Part shown: positions 1 to 6,741 of the stretch, piece by piece
Position numbering within the stretch: position 1 is the first letter of the stretch
Layout: each line of letters begins with the position of its first letter
From: Candidatus Sphingobacterium stercoripullorum
GTDB lineage: Bacteria > Bacteroidota > Bacteroidia > Sphingobacteriales > Sphingobacteriaceae
Length of the DNA: 20,755 bases
Assembly (NCBI GenBank): GCA_019114715.1
Contig: DXEZ01000020.1
Location: 1 to 20,755 of the forward strand
Direction of reading: 5' to 3'
Notes under the pieces: generated by a model
Databases searched by the model: none
What the model saw: only the letters and a program-made list of their open reading frames with translations
What the model was told of the DNA's origin: nothing
Made by a program: the position numbers and the translations under genes

Positions 1-199
1 AAGGATCTAAAAATGTAGTTTTAAAAACTAAAAAATACTCCTCAAGCTTCAAACCAAAGCCAATGGGATCATTGGCTTTTATCAGACCTGAAAATATAAA
101 TAAAAGACCTACAAACACTCTACAGAACCACAAAATGGCCAAAGAGGAATTGGAGATACTTTTTGAATTATTCGATTGTGATGATAAATTATTTTGCAT
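1..199 (-). CDS. DoxX-like membrane protein of the BT_3928 family (N-terminal part, cut by window edge)
   Basis: Reading the minus strand from an ATG at 199 gives 66 codons open to the left edge. After a polar Ser/Asn-rich start (about residues 1-19) comes a hydrophobic segment, RVFVGLLFIFSGLIKANDP, at about residues 27-45. This is the typical first helix and 'FSGxxKxxDP' motif of DoxX-like proteins, and it is followed by GFGLKLEEYF, as in the BT_3928 family. Its start lies 12 bases after the stop of the DUF1599 gene, so the two probably form an operon; this pair is a recurring neighbourhood in Bacteroidota. The molecular function of the family is unknown. The gene is incomplete here, so its length and C-terminus cannot be judged. 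Confidence 0.8.
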   Translation of the reverse strand, partial: MQNNLSSQSNNSKSISNSSLAILWFCRVFVGLLFIFSGLIKANDPIGFGLKLEEYFLVFKTTFLDP

Positions 200-211
200 T
201 TACTTCGTTTG

Positions 212-754
212 TTATAGTGCGTACCCTAATTTTATTAACGCAAAAACGGCATAGTTTAGCATGTCTTGGTAATTTGCATCTAAGCCTTCGGAGACTATGG
301 TCTTCCCTTGGTTGTCTTCTATTTGCTTGACGCGGTGTATCTTAGTGAGAATTAAATCCGTCATCGAGGTGATACGTAAATCCCGCCAGGCCTCACCGTA
401 ATCGTGGTTTTTAGCTTTGAGTAATTCTAATGTCTTATCCACCATGTCTTGATAATACGTGCTAACCTCCTCTTTGGATAGCTCAATGGGCGCATCAGGC
501 TTTAAATTCATTTGTATAAGAGCAATGATAGAATAGTTGACTATACCTATGTATTCATCCACCACGCCTTCGCCCACTTTGGAAACTCGCTGAATCTCCA
601 AAGTACGTATTCTTTTAGCCTTGATGTATAGCTGGTCGGTAATAGAGGAAAGCCTCATTATTCGCCAAGAAGTACCGTAGTCTTGATGCTTATTTAAAAA
701 GAGTTCCTTACACTTTTCAATAACCCTTAAGTATTCTTCAATTGTCTTATTCAT
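212..754 (-). CDS. DUF1599 (Nmad1-type) protein with duplicated domain
   Basis: This 180-residue soluble protein is an internal tandem duplication. The first copy holds KHQDYGTSW (22-30) followed by DEYIGIVNYSIIALIQ (66-81). The second repeats this as KNHDYGEAW (115-123) and ANYQDMLNYAVFALIK (160-175). The H-x(0-1)-D-Y-G...W signature and two-repeat layout fit DUF1599, also called nucleotide modification associated domain 1. That name comes from genome context in phages; for the conserved chromosomal Bacteroidota copy no reaction is established. It is the first gene of a probable minus-strand operon with the DoxX-like gene, and a TATATTTG box lies about 40 bases upstream. The ATG at 754 leaves the first repeat intact. 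Confidence 0.85.
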   Translation of the reverse strand: MNKTIEEYLRVIEKCKELFLNKHQDYGTSWRIMRLSSITDQLYIKAKRIRTLEIQRVSKVGEGVVDEYIGIVNYSIIALIQMNLKPDAPIELSKEEVSTYYQDMVDKTLELLKAKNHDYGEAWRDLRITSMTDLILTKIHRVKQIEDNQGKTIVSEGLDANYQDMLNYAVFALIKLGYAL

Positions 755-794
755 AAAATATATTTTTATGCCCTCTAATGCCTAAAGTTCAGCA

Positions 795-802
795 CAAATA
801 TA
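795..802 (-). promoter_or_regulatory. Candidate -7 box (TATATTTG) for the DUF1599-DoxX operon
   Basis: On the minus strand the bases read TATATTTG, an exact match to the Bacteroidota TAnnTTTG element. Transcription would start near 788-791, giving a 5' leader of roughly 35 bases before the ATG at 754. No TTG element lies at the ideal spacing upstream, so support rests on the -7 box and its position. Confidence 0.45.
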
Positions 803-930
803 AGCAGAAATAATACTCGAGCGAAGTACTAGACAATTAAAGGTTAAAACCATAAAAGTGTTACAAGGATTTTCTATATTAGAACCTTCATTTCTTATGT
901 TTATATTCGTTTTTCTTAATACCACAGTAA

Positions 931-1728
931 ATGAAACAAAAAACAAGCCCCGATATACGAACAGTGAAGCTGATCCGCTACGTACAGCCCTTTAGAGAGG
1001 GAGGGTCTCTTCCTGCTTTAATGGATGCCGATGATGGGTTCAGCTACGTTATCAAATTCCGCGGCGCTGGGCAAGGCAAAAAAGCCCTCATTGCAGAGCT
1101 TCTAGGTGGGGAAATAGCAAAAAACATTGGTCTGAGGGTACCAGAAATTGTTTTTGCTGAGCTCGATGAATCTTTCGGCAGGCTGGAGCCAGACGAGGAG
1201 ATTCAAGATTTACTGAAATTTTCCGTAGGCAACAACTTGGGGGTTAGCTACCTGAAAGGGGCCATTACTTTTGATCCCAATGTTAATACTATAGACCATG
1301 AGCAGGCTTCCAAAATAGTCTGGCTAGATGCCTTACTCATGAATGTCGATCGTACAGTAAGGAACACAAATATGCTGATATGGAATAAGGATCTCTGGCT
1401 GATAGACCATGGGGCTTCATTATACTTTCACCATAACTGGCCCGCATGGCAGGAGCAAATGGAGAAGCCATTTGTACAAATCAAGGACCACGTGCTCTTA
1501 AAACAAGCTACCCAAGTCAGTGAGATGGACTCAGAGATAAAAAAGCTGCTTACCCCAGCTATTATCAGTGAGCTGGTAGACTTGATTCCCCATGAGTGGC
1601 TCGACCATCCAGAAAGTAGCGGTGTTGAGGAAAGTAAAACGGTCTATAAGAAGTTTTTAAGCTGGAGATTAGAAAACAGCAACGTTTTTATCAATCAAAT
1701 AAATCATGCCCGTGAGAGTAGAATATGA
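931..1728 (+). CDS. HipA-like kinase (HipA_2 type)
   Basis: This 265-residue protein has the features of a short HipA-related Ser/Thr kinase-like fold. A GGSLPAL segment (24-30) is followed by YVIKFRGAGQGKKALIAELL (39-58), whose Lys42 is the likely ATP-contacting lysine. A catalytic-loop-like DRTVRNTNML (140-149) supplies Asp140 and Asn145/Asn147. LIDHGASL (157-164), with Asp159, resembles the metal-binding Asp motif. It is much shorter than classical HipA (about 440 residues), lacks the N-terminal HipA subdomain, and no hipB-like HTH gene precedes it. Instead it overlaps a DUF3037 gene by 23 bases, a pairing seen in many bacteria. Its substrate is unknown; calling it a toxin would be inference only. 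The ATG at 931 is the first in-frame start before the conserved region. Confidence 0.8.
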   Translation: MKQKTSPDIRTVKLIRYVQPFREGGSLPALMDADDGFSYVIKFRGAGQGKKALIAELLGGEIAKNIGLRVPEIVFAELDESFGRLEPDEEIQDLLKFSVGNNLGVSYLKGAITFDPNVNTIDHEQASKIVWLDALLMNVDRTVRNTNMLIWNKDLWLIDHGASLYFHHNWPAWQEQMEKPFVQIKDHVLLKQATQVSEMDSEIKKLLTPAIISELVDLIPHEWLDHPESSGVEESKTVYKKFLSWRLENSNVFINQINHARESRI

Positions 1729-2089
1729 ATATGCTGTAGTCAGGTTGTTGCCTTGCGTTGAACGAGAAGAGTTTATTAATGTTGGGGTTATTCTGTATTG
1801 CCGCAAACAGCGATTTATTGATTTCCTGTTCACTATCAACAAGGAGAAACTCCTTTCATTCAACCCAGAGTTAGATGTTGAGCAAATCCATGGTCACCTA
1901 CTATCCTTTAGCAACATAGCAAAAGGCAATGCGCAAGGTGGAGAGATAGGAAAAAAGGAAGCTGCTGAAAGATTCCGCTGGCTTACCGCTAGCCGTTCTA
2001 CGCTTATTCAAAGCTCGCCGGTACACATCGGCCTAACAAAAGACGCAACAGGCACATTAAGCGATCTCTTTCAAAGCCTTGTTTTGTAA
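1706..2089 (+). CDS. DUF3037 protein, partner of the HipA-like kinase
   Basis: This small soluble protein of 127 residues opens with YEYAVVRLLPCVEREEFINV (7-26) and ends with FRWLTASRSTLIQSSPVHIG (about 90-109). Both are hallmark blocks of DUF3037. No catalytic motif is evident and its function is unknown. The start at 1706 lies inside the 3' end of the kinase gene (23-base overlap in another frame), which points to coupled translation and a joint role. The ATG at 1725 within the overlap leads to an immediate stop in its own frame, so 1706 is preferred; it places the conserved YEYA block at residue 7. The stop codon region also carries the -33 element of the next promoter. Confidence 0.85.
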   Translation: MPVRVEYEYAVVRLLPCVEREEFINVGVILYCRKQRFIDFLFTINKEKLLSFNPELDVEQIHGHLLSFSNIAKGNAQGGEIGKKEAAERFRWLTASRSTLIQSSPVHIGLTKDATGTLSDLFQSLVL

Positions 2090-2113
2090 TGCCTTAGATT
2101 ACACTTAAATTTG
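2084..2113 (+). promoter_or_regulatory. Consensus Bacteroidota promoter for cysE-cysM
   Basis: TTG at 2084-2086, exactly 19 bases, then TAAATTTG at 2106-2113 match the Bacteroidota sigma-factor consensus TTG-N19-TAnnTTTG. Transcription would begin near 2117-2121, leaving a short leader before the ATG at 2135. The -33 element overlaps the end of the DUF3037 gene. The site also rules out the in-frame TTG at 2111 as a start codon, because it is part of the -7 box. Confidence 0.75.
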
Positions 2114-2134
2114 TTTGACACAACAACACAAAAT

Positions 2135-2947
2135 ATGAAGAAGTTTTATCAACATATATTGGAAAAACAAAAGGAAGCCTTAGAAATGCCATCCAATCGG
2201 AAAATTGCGGCTTGGGCGGTGAACCTATTGCATTTATTATTTCCAGAGCGAGATTCTCGCAGCTTTAATGAAATAAAAGAAGTAGAGCTTGCCTTCCAGC
2301 AGTCAGAAAACGAGCTATTAGAAGTCCTTACAAAAACAAAGGCCTGCTCGTGTTGTGACAACCCGAAGATAGCTAAAGATTTCTTTTTAGAGCTACCCGA
2401 TATATACCAAGTAATGCAAACCGATGCAGAAGCAATCATGGAGGGAGACCCAGCTGCTAAAAGTATTCGAGAGGTCATCCGCACTTACCCGGGGTTTACC
2501 GCTATAAGCATCTACAGGATAGCCAATAAATTACACCGGCATGGCGTGCCTTTGATTCCAAGGATACTTACAGAGTATGTACACTCGAAAACGGGCATTG
2601 ATATCCACCCGGGCGCAACTATTGGAAAATACCTGTACATCGACCATGGAACTGGCTTAGTGGTTGGTGAAACCTGCATCATTGGCGATCACGTGAAGCT
2701 CTACCAAGGGGTGACCTTAGGGGCCTTAAGTGTGGCCAAAGATATGGTCAATCAGAAGCGCCACCCAACCATTGAGGATCACGTTATCATCTACGCCGGT
2801 GCAACCATCTTAGGTGGAGAGACCACCATTGGTCACAATAGCATTATCGGAGGAAATGTGTGGCTCACCTCCAGTATCAACCCGTACACCACGGTATACC
2901 ACAAACCCAACACAACATTTATCAATTCAAAACCAATTGTAGAATAA
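2135..2947 (+). CDS. cysE: Serine O-acetyltransferase
   Basis: The enzyme acetylates L-serine with acetyl-CoA to O-acetylserine, the first committed step of cysteine synthesis in the cytoplasm. The 270 residues comprise a helical N-terminal domain and a C-terminal left-handed beta-helix of hexapeptide repeats. Catalytic candidates are Asp156 in TGIDIHPGA and His171 in IDHGTG, 15 residues apart like Asp143/His158 of E. coli CysE. GDPAAKS (104-110) and KRHPTI are also family features. The tail ends in Val-Glu and lacks the terminal Ile that CysE proteins use to dock into CysK. A cluster CSCC lies at 71-74 in the helical domain. ATG 2135 was chosen over an upstream in-frame TTG inside the promoter. 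It overlaps cysM by one base. Confidence 0.93.
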   Translation: MKKFYQHILEKQKEALEMPSNRKIAAWAVNLLHLLFPERDSRSFNEIKEVELAFQQSENELLEVLTKTKACSCCDNPKIAKDFFLELPDIYQVMQTDAEAIMEGDPAAKSIREVIRTYPGFTAISIYRIANKLHRHGVPLIPRILTEYVHSKTGIDIHPGATIGKYLYIDHGTGLVVGETCIIGDHVKLYQGVTLGALSVAKDMVNQKRHPTIEDHVIIYAGATILGGETTIGHNSIIGGNVWLTSSINPYTTVYHKPNTTFINSKPIVE

Positions 2948-3816
2948 TGGCAAATATAATCGATACCATAGGGAATACACCTTTGGTGGAAATCCAATCA
3001 TTTCACGAAAATAAAGATGTAAAAATATTCGCAAAGCTCGAAGGAAATAACCCTGCAGGCTCCGTCAAAGACCGGCCGGCATTGAATATGATTCAAGCGG
3101 CGTTAGAGAGAGGGGAAATCGACAGCTCCACCCAGCTCATTGAAGCAACAAGCGGAAACACAGGAATTGCACTAGCTATGATTGCGGGAGTTTTCGGATT
3201 ACAAATCGAGCTGGTTATGCCTTCTTCCTCTACCCAGGAGCGTATACGTACAATGAAAGCCTACGGTGCCATTGTAACGCTATTAGACGGCATGGAGGAA
3301 TGTAGAGATTATGCTGAGGAAAAAGCAAGGTCAGGCCAAGCGCATATTTTAAATCAGTTTGCCAATCCCGACAACTATAAATCCCACCTGAAAACAACCG
3401 GACCCGAGATCTGGCGCGATACTAACGGCCAGATAACGCACTTTGTAAGTGCCATGGGGACTACGGGAACGATCATGGGCTGCTCCAGGTTTTTAAAGGA
3501 GCAAAATTCCAGTATTGAGATTGTCGGATGCCAGCCTGTTGAAGGGTCCTCTATACCGGGGATACGGAAATGGCCGGAAGCCTACTTGCCAAAGATCTAC
3601 GATCCGAAACGCGTAGATAGAATCGTTGAGGTATCTACTCAGGATGCGACAGAAAAAGCAAGAAGTCTGGCTAAAAAAGAAGGTCTATTTGTAGGCATGA
3701 GTACAGGAGGTGCCTTTCATGCCGCCCTAAAAGTAGCCAGCGAAATAGACAAGGGCGTGGTGGTATTTATCGCCTGCGACCGTGGAGATCGCTACCTGAG
3801 CTCTGATTTATTTTAA
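2947..3816 (+). CDS. cysM: Cysteine synthase B (O-acetylserine sulfhydrylase)
   Basis: This PLP enzyme converts O-acetylserine and sulfide (or thiosulfate, in the CysM branch) to cysteine. The 289-residue protein has NPAGSVKDRPA (35-45) with the PLP-binding Lys41, the substrate loop EATSGNTGIAL (66-76), and a Gly-rich phosphate site at GTTGT. The C-terminal CDRGDRYLSSDLF closely matches CysM rather than CysK. The start is the ATG of a TAATG overlap with the cysE stop, so translation is probably coupled; an upstream extension to 2860 would run through cysE and is not credible. With cysE it makes a complete two-step serine-to-cysteine module. A perfect hairpin follows the stop by 10 bases. Confidence 0.93.
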   Translation: MANIIDTIGNTPLVEIQSFHENKDVKIFAKLEGNNPAGSVKDRPALNMIQAALERGEIDSSTQLIEATSGNTGIALAMIAGVFGLQIELVMPSSSTQERIRTMKAYGAIVTLLDGMEECRDYAEEKARSGQAHILNQFANPDNYKSHLKTTGPEIWRDTNGQITHFVSAMGTTGTIMGCSRFLKEQNSSIEIVGCQPVEGSSIPGIRKWPEAYLPKIYDPKRVDRIVEVSTQDATEKARSLAKKEGLFVGMSTGGAFHAALKVASEIDKGVVVFIACDRGDRYLSSDLF

Positions 3817-3826
3817 TTTGCGAGTC

Positions 3827-3859
3827 TTTATTAGGCTAGCGAAGCGCTAGCCTAATAAA
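3827..3859. terminator. Bidirectional hairpin between cysM and the CoA-transferase gene
   Basis: A perfect 14-bp inverted repeat, TTTATTAGGCTAGC (3827-3840) and GCTAGCCTAATAAA (3846-3859), encloses a 5-base loop GAAGC. It lies in the 58-base gap between two convergent genes. It can serve both strands, although neither side has a long T tract beyond the A/T-rich stem base. Confidence 0.8.
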
Positions 3860-3874
3860 CTTGAACTCATATTG

Positions 3875-5386
3875 CTAGTAGTTTTCGCATATTTCAGCAT
3901 TAACTTTCATCGTTTTATTTTCCTTAAAATTCACGTGCCAGCTAAATGCTTCCTCCAACAAATGTGGTGTGTGTCCACCCCTTTGGCAAGCTCTATCAAA
4001 ATAAGATTGCAGTTGCTCTTTATATTCCGGATGTACGCAGTTGTCAATAATCTCCTGAGCTCTTTCACGCGGCGCAAGTCCCCGTAAATCTGCTAGCCCT
4101 TGGTCGGTCACTAAAATATCCACATCGTGCTCCGTATGATCCACATGGGACACCATGGGAAGTACATGTGAAATGGTATTATTTTTTGAGGCCGAAGGGG
4201 CAACAAAAATACTCAAATAGGAGTTTCTCGCAAAATCCCCCGACCCTCCAATTCCATTCATTATCTGGCTTCCAGTAATATGGGTCGAGTTCACATTGCC
4301 GTAGATATCAAACTCAATAGCTGTGTTCATAGCAATCACTCCTAATCTACGAATTAGTCCCGGAGTATTGGAAATATTTTGTGGACGCAAGACTATCTTC
4401 TCTCTATAGCGTTGTAGGTTTTCAAATACCCGGTCGTAACAGGCATCCGATACCGTAATCGATGATGCAGAGGCAAAAGAAAGCTTCCCTGCATCGATTA
4501 AATCAAAAGTACTATCCTGAAGCACCTCAGAGAACATGGTTAAGTCGTAGAAATCACTGTCCTTAAACCCAGTAAGGACCGCATTTGCAACTTTCCCAAT
4601 GCCAGCCTGTAGAGGCAATAGCCGTGGCGTTAGGTGCCCTTTCTGAACTTCTTCTTCAAAGAACCTTAGTATATGTGATGCAATCGCAGTGGTCTTTTCA
4701 TCGGCAGCCGCGATATCAGCTGGGCTATCTCTCTTGTTAGTGAAAACTATAGCTGCAATCTTTTCAGGGTCTATTCTTATGGTCTTGGAACCAATCTTAT
4801 TCCACGGCCGGATAATCGGGATCACATTTCTAAAGGGGTAATCTTCGGCTTGGTAAATATCGTGTAAACCATAAATATCGGGGTTTACAGCCTCGTTAAT
4901 TTCAATGATGACTTTTTTGGCGCAGGAGGCAAACGTTACCGTATTACCAACTGAGGTGGTCGGCACGAGGTTTCCCTCCCGATCGATATAAGCAACCTCA
5001 ATGATTGCAACATCGATGTTTAAAGTTTTATTATGCACCACCTCCGCACTTTCACTTAAATGTTGGTCGATAAACAAAACCTCTCCAGAATTGATCTTAC
5101 TTCTTAAAATGCGATCCACTTGAAAGGGCATACGTTTTTTAAGGACTCCTGCTGCGGCCAGCTTACCATCGGTATCGTGTCCCAAGGAGGCCCCCGTAAG
5201 GAGTGTAACCTTTAAATCTTGATCTTTTGATTTTTCTGCAAGAGCAGGCAAGACCTCTTTACTGTCTCCGGATTTTGTAAATCCACTTGAAGCGACCACC
5301 ATACCGTCTTTAATAAGAGAAACGGCCGTATTTACATCAGTCACTTTCTTTTTTAATTCTTCATATTGAATTCGCTCAAAGCTCAT
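3875..5386 (-). CDS. Acetyl-CoA hydrolase / succinate:acetate CoA-transferase family protein
   Basis: The 503-residue protein belongs to the acetyl-CoA hydrolase/transferase family, probably the succinate CoA-transferase branch, which moves CoA between acetyl-CoA and succinate/acetate. The catalytic glutamate is likely Glu287 in TMFSEVLQDSTFDL (283-296), which forms the glutamyl-CoA thioester. The C-terminal oxyanion/CoA motif GIGGSGDFARNSYLSIF lies near 379-395, with HVDHTEHDVDILVTDQGLAD after it. Full length fits the family (about 500 residues). It would act in the cytoplasm in acetate or propionate overflow or in a modified TCA route. It is monocistronic here: the 3' end faces cysM and the 5' end faces a 308-base non-coding stretch. 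CoA-transferase versus hydrolase activity cannot be decided from sequence alone. Confidence 0.88.
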   Translation of the reverse strand: MSFERIQYEELKKKVTDVNTAVSLIKDGMVVASSGFTKSGDSKEVLPALAEKSKDQDLKVTLLTGASLGHDTDGKLAAAGVLKKRMPFQVDRILRSKINSGEVLFIDQHLSESAEVVHNKTLNIDVAIIEVAYIDREGNLVPTTSVGNTVTFASCAKKVIIEINEAVNPDIYGLHDIYQAEDYPFRNVIPIIRPWNKIGSKTIRIDPEKIAAIVFTNKRDSPADIAAADEKTTAIASHILRFFEEEVQKGHLTPRLLPLQAGIGKVANAVLTGFKDSDFYDLTMFSEVLQDSTFDLIDAGKLSFASASSITVSDACYDRVFENLQRYREKIVLRPQNISNTPGLIRRLGVIAMNTAIEFDIYGNVNSTHITGSQIMNGIGGSGDFARNSYLSIFVAPSASKNNTISHVLPMVSHVDHTEHDVDILVTDQGLADLRGLAPRERAQEIIDNCVHPEYKEQLQSYFDRACQRGGHTPHLLEEAFSWHVNFKENKTMKVNAEICENY

Positions 5387-5694
5387 ATACTTTTATTTTT
5401 AAGTGAAAACAAGCTCCATTTTATCTACTTTGGAGTCTACTCAAATCTAAGGAAAATTCCTGTACTTCTCTTACAATAAAAGGTCATTTACGTTTCATTT
5501 CACCTGTCCCAAAAACGCTATATCCCTTGCTAAAACAAAAGGAAAATCAAAGTACACATCTCTTATCTCCTGAAGTTTCATCAAAAAACCACATAAAACT
5601 CCATTAAGTGTTCCGATGCACTATTGCAATTAAGGATTTCCTTGCTATTACGTAAAAAAATAAGCATTTTTAAAACTTTAAAACTTAAACAACA
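5387..5694. other. Divergent intergenic region of 308 bases
   Basis: This A/T-rich stretch separates the minus-strand CoA-transferase gene from the plus-strand DUF1080 lipoprotein gene. I see no coding region, RNA gene or strong hairpin in it. A TAnnTTTG match for the minus-strand gene is listed separately. For the plus-strand gene there is only a weak candidate: TTG at 5624-5626, then 19 bases, then TATTACGT, which matches the -7 consensus poorly. Confidence 0.6.
5442..5449 (-). promoter_or_regulatory. Candidate -7 box (TAGATTTG) for the CoA-transferase gene
   Basis: The minus strand reads TAGATTTG, an exact TAnnTTTG match 56 bases before the start codon. A TTG element exists upstream at 5474-5476 (minus strand), but with 24 bases of spacing, longer than the usual 19. 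The assignment is tentative. Confidence 0.4.
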
Positions 5695-6576
5695 ATGAAA
5701 TTAAAATCTTTACTACCTTTTATTGCATTAGCCTTAGGACTGAACGCTTGTCAAAATAGCGCTAATGGAAATAACGAAAAAGAAGAGCAGCAAGAGGAAG
5801 TCGCAACCGAGGTGACACCTATTGAATTATTCAACGGCCAGGACATCGACGACTGGGTCATCAAAATTCGCGGGCATGAAGTAGGTGAAAACTACGGCAA
5901 TACCTTCCGCGTAGAAGACGGCTTGATGAAAGTGCGATACGATGAATACGATGAGTTCAATCAGCAATACGGCCATATCGCCTACAAAGATCCATTTGGT
6001 TACTATATTCTAAGAGTAGAATACCGCTTTGTGGACGAGCAAGCCAATGGTGGTGAAGGGTGGGCGTGGAGAAATAGCGGTGCTATGCTTCATGGACAAG
6101 CACCTGAAACTATGCTAAAAGACCAAGACTTCCCAATTTCAATTGAAGGGCAAATGCTAGGTGGAGACGGTAAAACCGAAAGAACTACTTCTAACTTATG
6201 TACACCAGGAACAAATGTGGTAATAGATGGAGAGCTATTCACTCCTCATTGTATCAACTCTTCTTCAAAAACATATCATGGTGACGAGTGGGTTACTGCT
6301 GACTTTATTGTCTTAGGAGATTCACTGGTTCAGCACGTCTTAGAGGGCGAAGTGGTATTGGAATACAACAAGCCTCAAATTGGTGGTGGTAGTGTATCCG
6401 GTCACGACCCAGCACAAAAAGAAGATGGCAAAGCACTTACCCAGGGGCATATCTACCTACAAAGTGAGAGCCACCCTATAGACTTCAAGAGAGTTTCACT
6501 CTACGACCTATCACCTTACAAAGGTAATCCTGAGGAGTTAGATGCAATTATAAAAAGCATAAGCCTTACTAAATAA
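5695..6576 (+). CDS. DUF1080 (3-keto-disaccharide hydrolase-like) lipoprotein
   Basis: A 293-residue exported lipoprotein: the signal peptide ends in a lipobox LNAC with Cys19, followed by a Glu/Gln/Asn-rich linker (about 20-40). The remainder is a single concanavalin-like beta-sandwich of the DUF1080/3-keto-disaccharide hydrolase family. Landmarks are ELFNGQDIDDWV near 44-55, FRVEDGLMKVRY, NSGAMLHGQ, ISIEGQMLGG and a terminal GHIYLQSESHPIDFKRVSLYDL. Some family members hydrolyse 3-keto-glycosides made by periplasmic sugar dehydrogenases; many are uncharacterised. No oxidoreductase partner is adjacent, so a substrate cannot be inferred. It is a single-gene unit facing a convergent PdeM-like gene, with a strong hairpin just after its stop. 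Confidence 0.82.
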   Translation: MKLKSLLPFIALALGLNACQNSANGNNEKEEQQEEVATEVTPIELFNGQDIDDWVIKIRGHEVGENYGNTFRVEDGLMKVRYDEYDEFNQQYGHIAYKDPFGYYILRVEYRFVDEQANGGEGWAWRNSGAMLHGQAPETMLKDQDFPISIEGQMLGGDGKTERTTSNLCTPGTNVVIDGELFTPHCINSSSKTYHGDEWVTADFIVLGDSLVQHVLEGEVVLEYNKPQIGGGSVSGHDPAQKEDGKALTQGHIYLQSESHPIDFKRVSLYDLSPYKGNPEELDAIIKSISLTK

Positions 6577-6581
6577 TTCTC

Positions 6582-6623
6582 TATTGTAATCAGAGGTAGC
6601 CAATCCTATCTCTGATTACAATA
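6582..6623. terminator. Long hairpin between the DUF1080 and PdeM-like genes
   Basis: TATTGTAATCAGAG (6582-6595) pairs perfectly with CTCTGATTACAATA (6610-6623). The stem extends inward by GTAG/CTAT with one G-U pair, giving about 18 pairs around a 6-base loop CCAATC. It lies 6 bases after the DUF1080 stop, at a convergent junction, so it most likely ends the DUF1080 transcript. It may also stop transcripts from the other strand. Confidence 0.78.
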
Positions 6624-6741
6624 TACGCTAGACTACTTTCTAATTTGTCATACAATAAAAAGCAACCAAAACCTATCTTTTGATTAGTGCAGTCCTCACT
6701 CCCACTAATACAACAATATATTTACTGGTAGAAATCAATAG

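Noticed and set aside
56..80. Hairpin AAAGCCAAT-GGGATC-ATTGGCTTT followed by T residues, looking like an intrinsic terminator
   Set aside because: It lies inside the minus-strand DoxX-like coding region (codons for IKANDPIGFG), so the inverted repeat is most likely chance within a gene.
63..254. Plus-strand 63-codon reading frame
   Set aside because: It is antisense to the DoxX-like gene and the end of the DUF1599 gene, and has no recognisable family features.
931..1728. Calling the kinase a classical HipBA toxin
   Set aside because: It is far shorter than HipA, lacks a HipB-type HTH partner, and its role has not been shown.
2111..2134. In-frame TTG at 2111 as the cysE start
   Set aside because: It is part of the TAAATTTG promoter box; the ATG at 2135 lies at the expected distance downstream.
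2860..2946. N-terminal extension of cysM to 2860
   Set aside because: The extension runs in another frame through the end of cysE; the TAATG at 2945-2949 gives the conserved cysteine synthase N-terminus.
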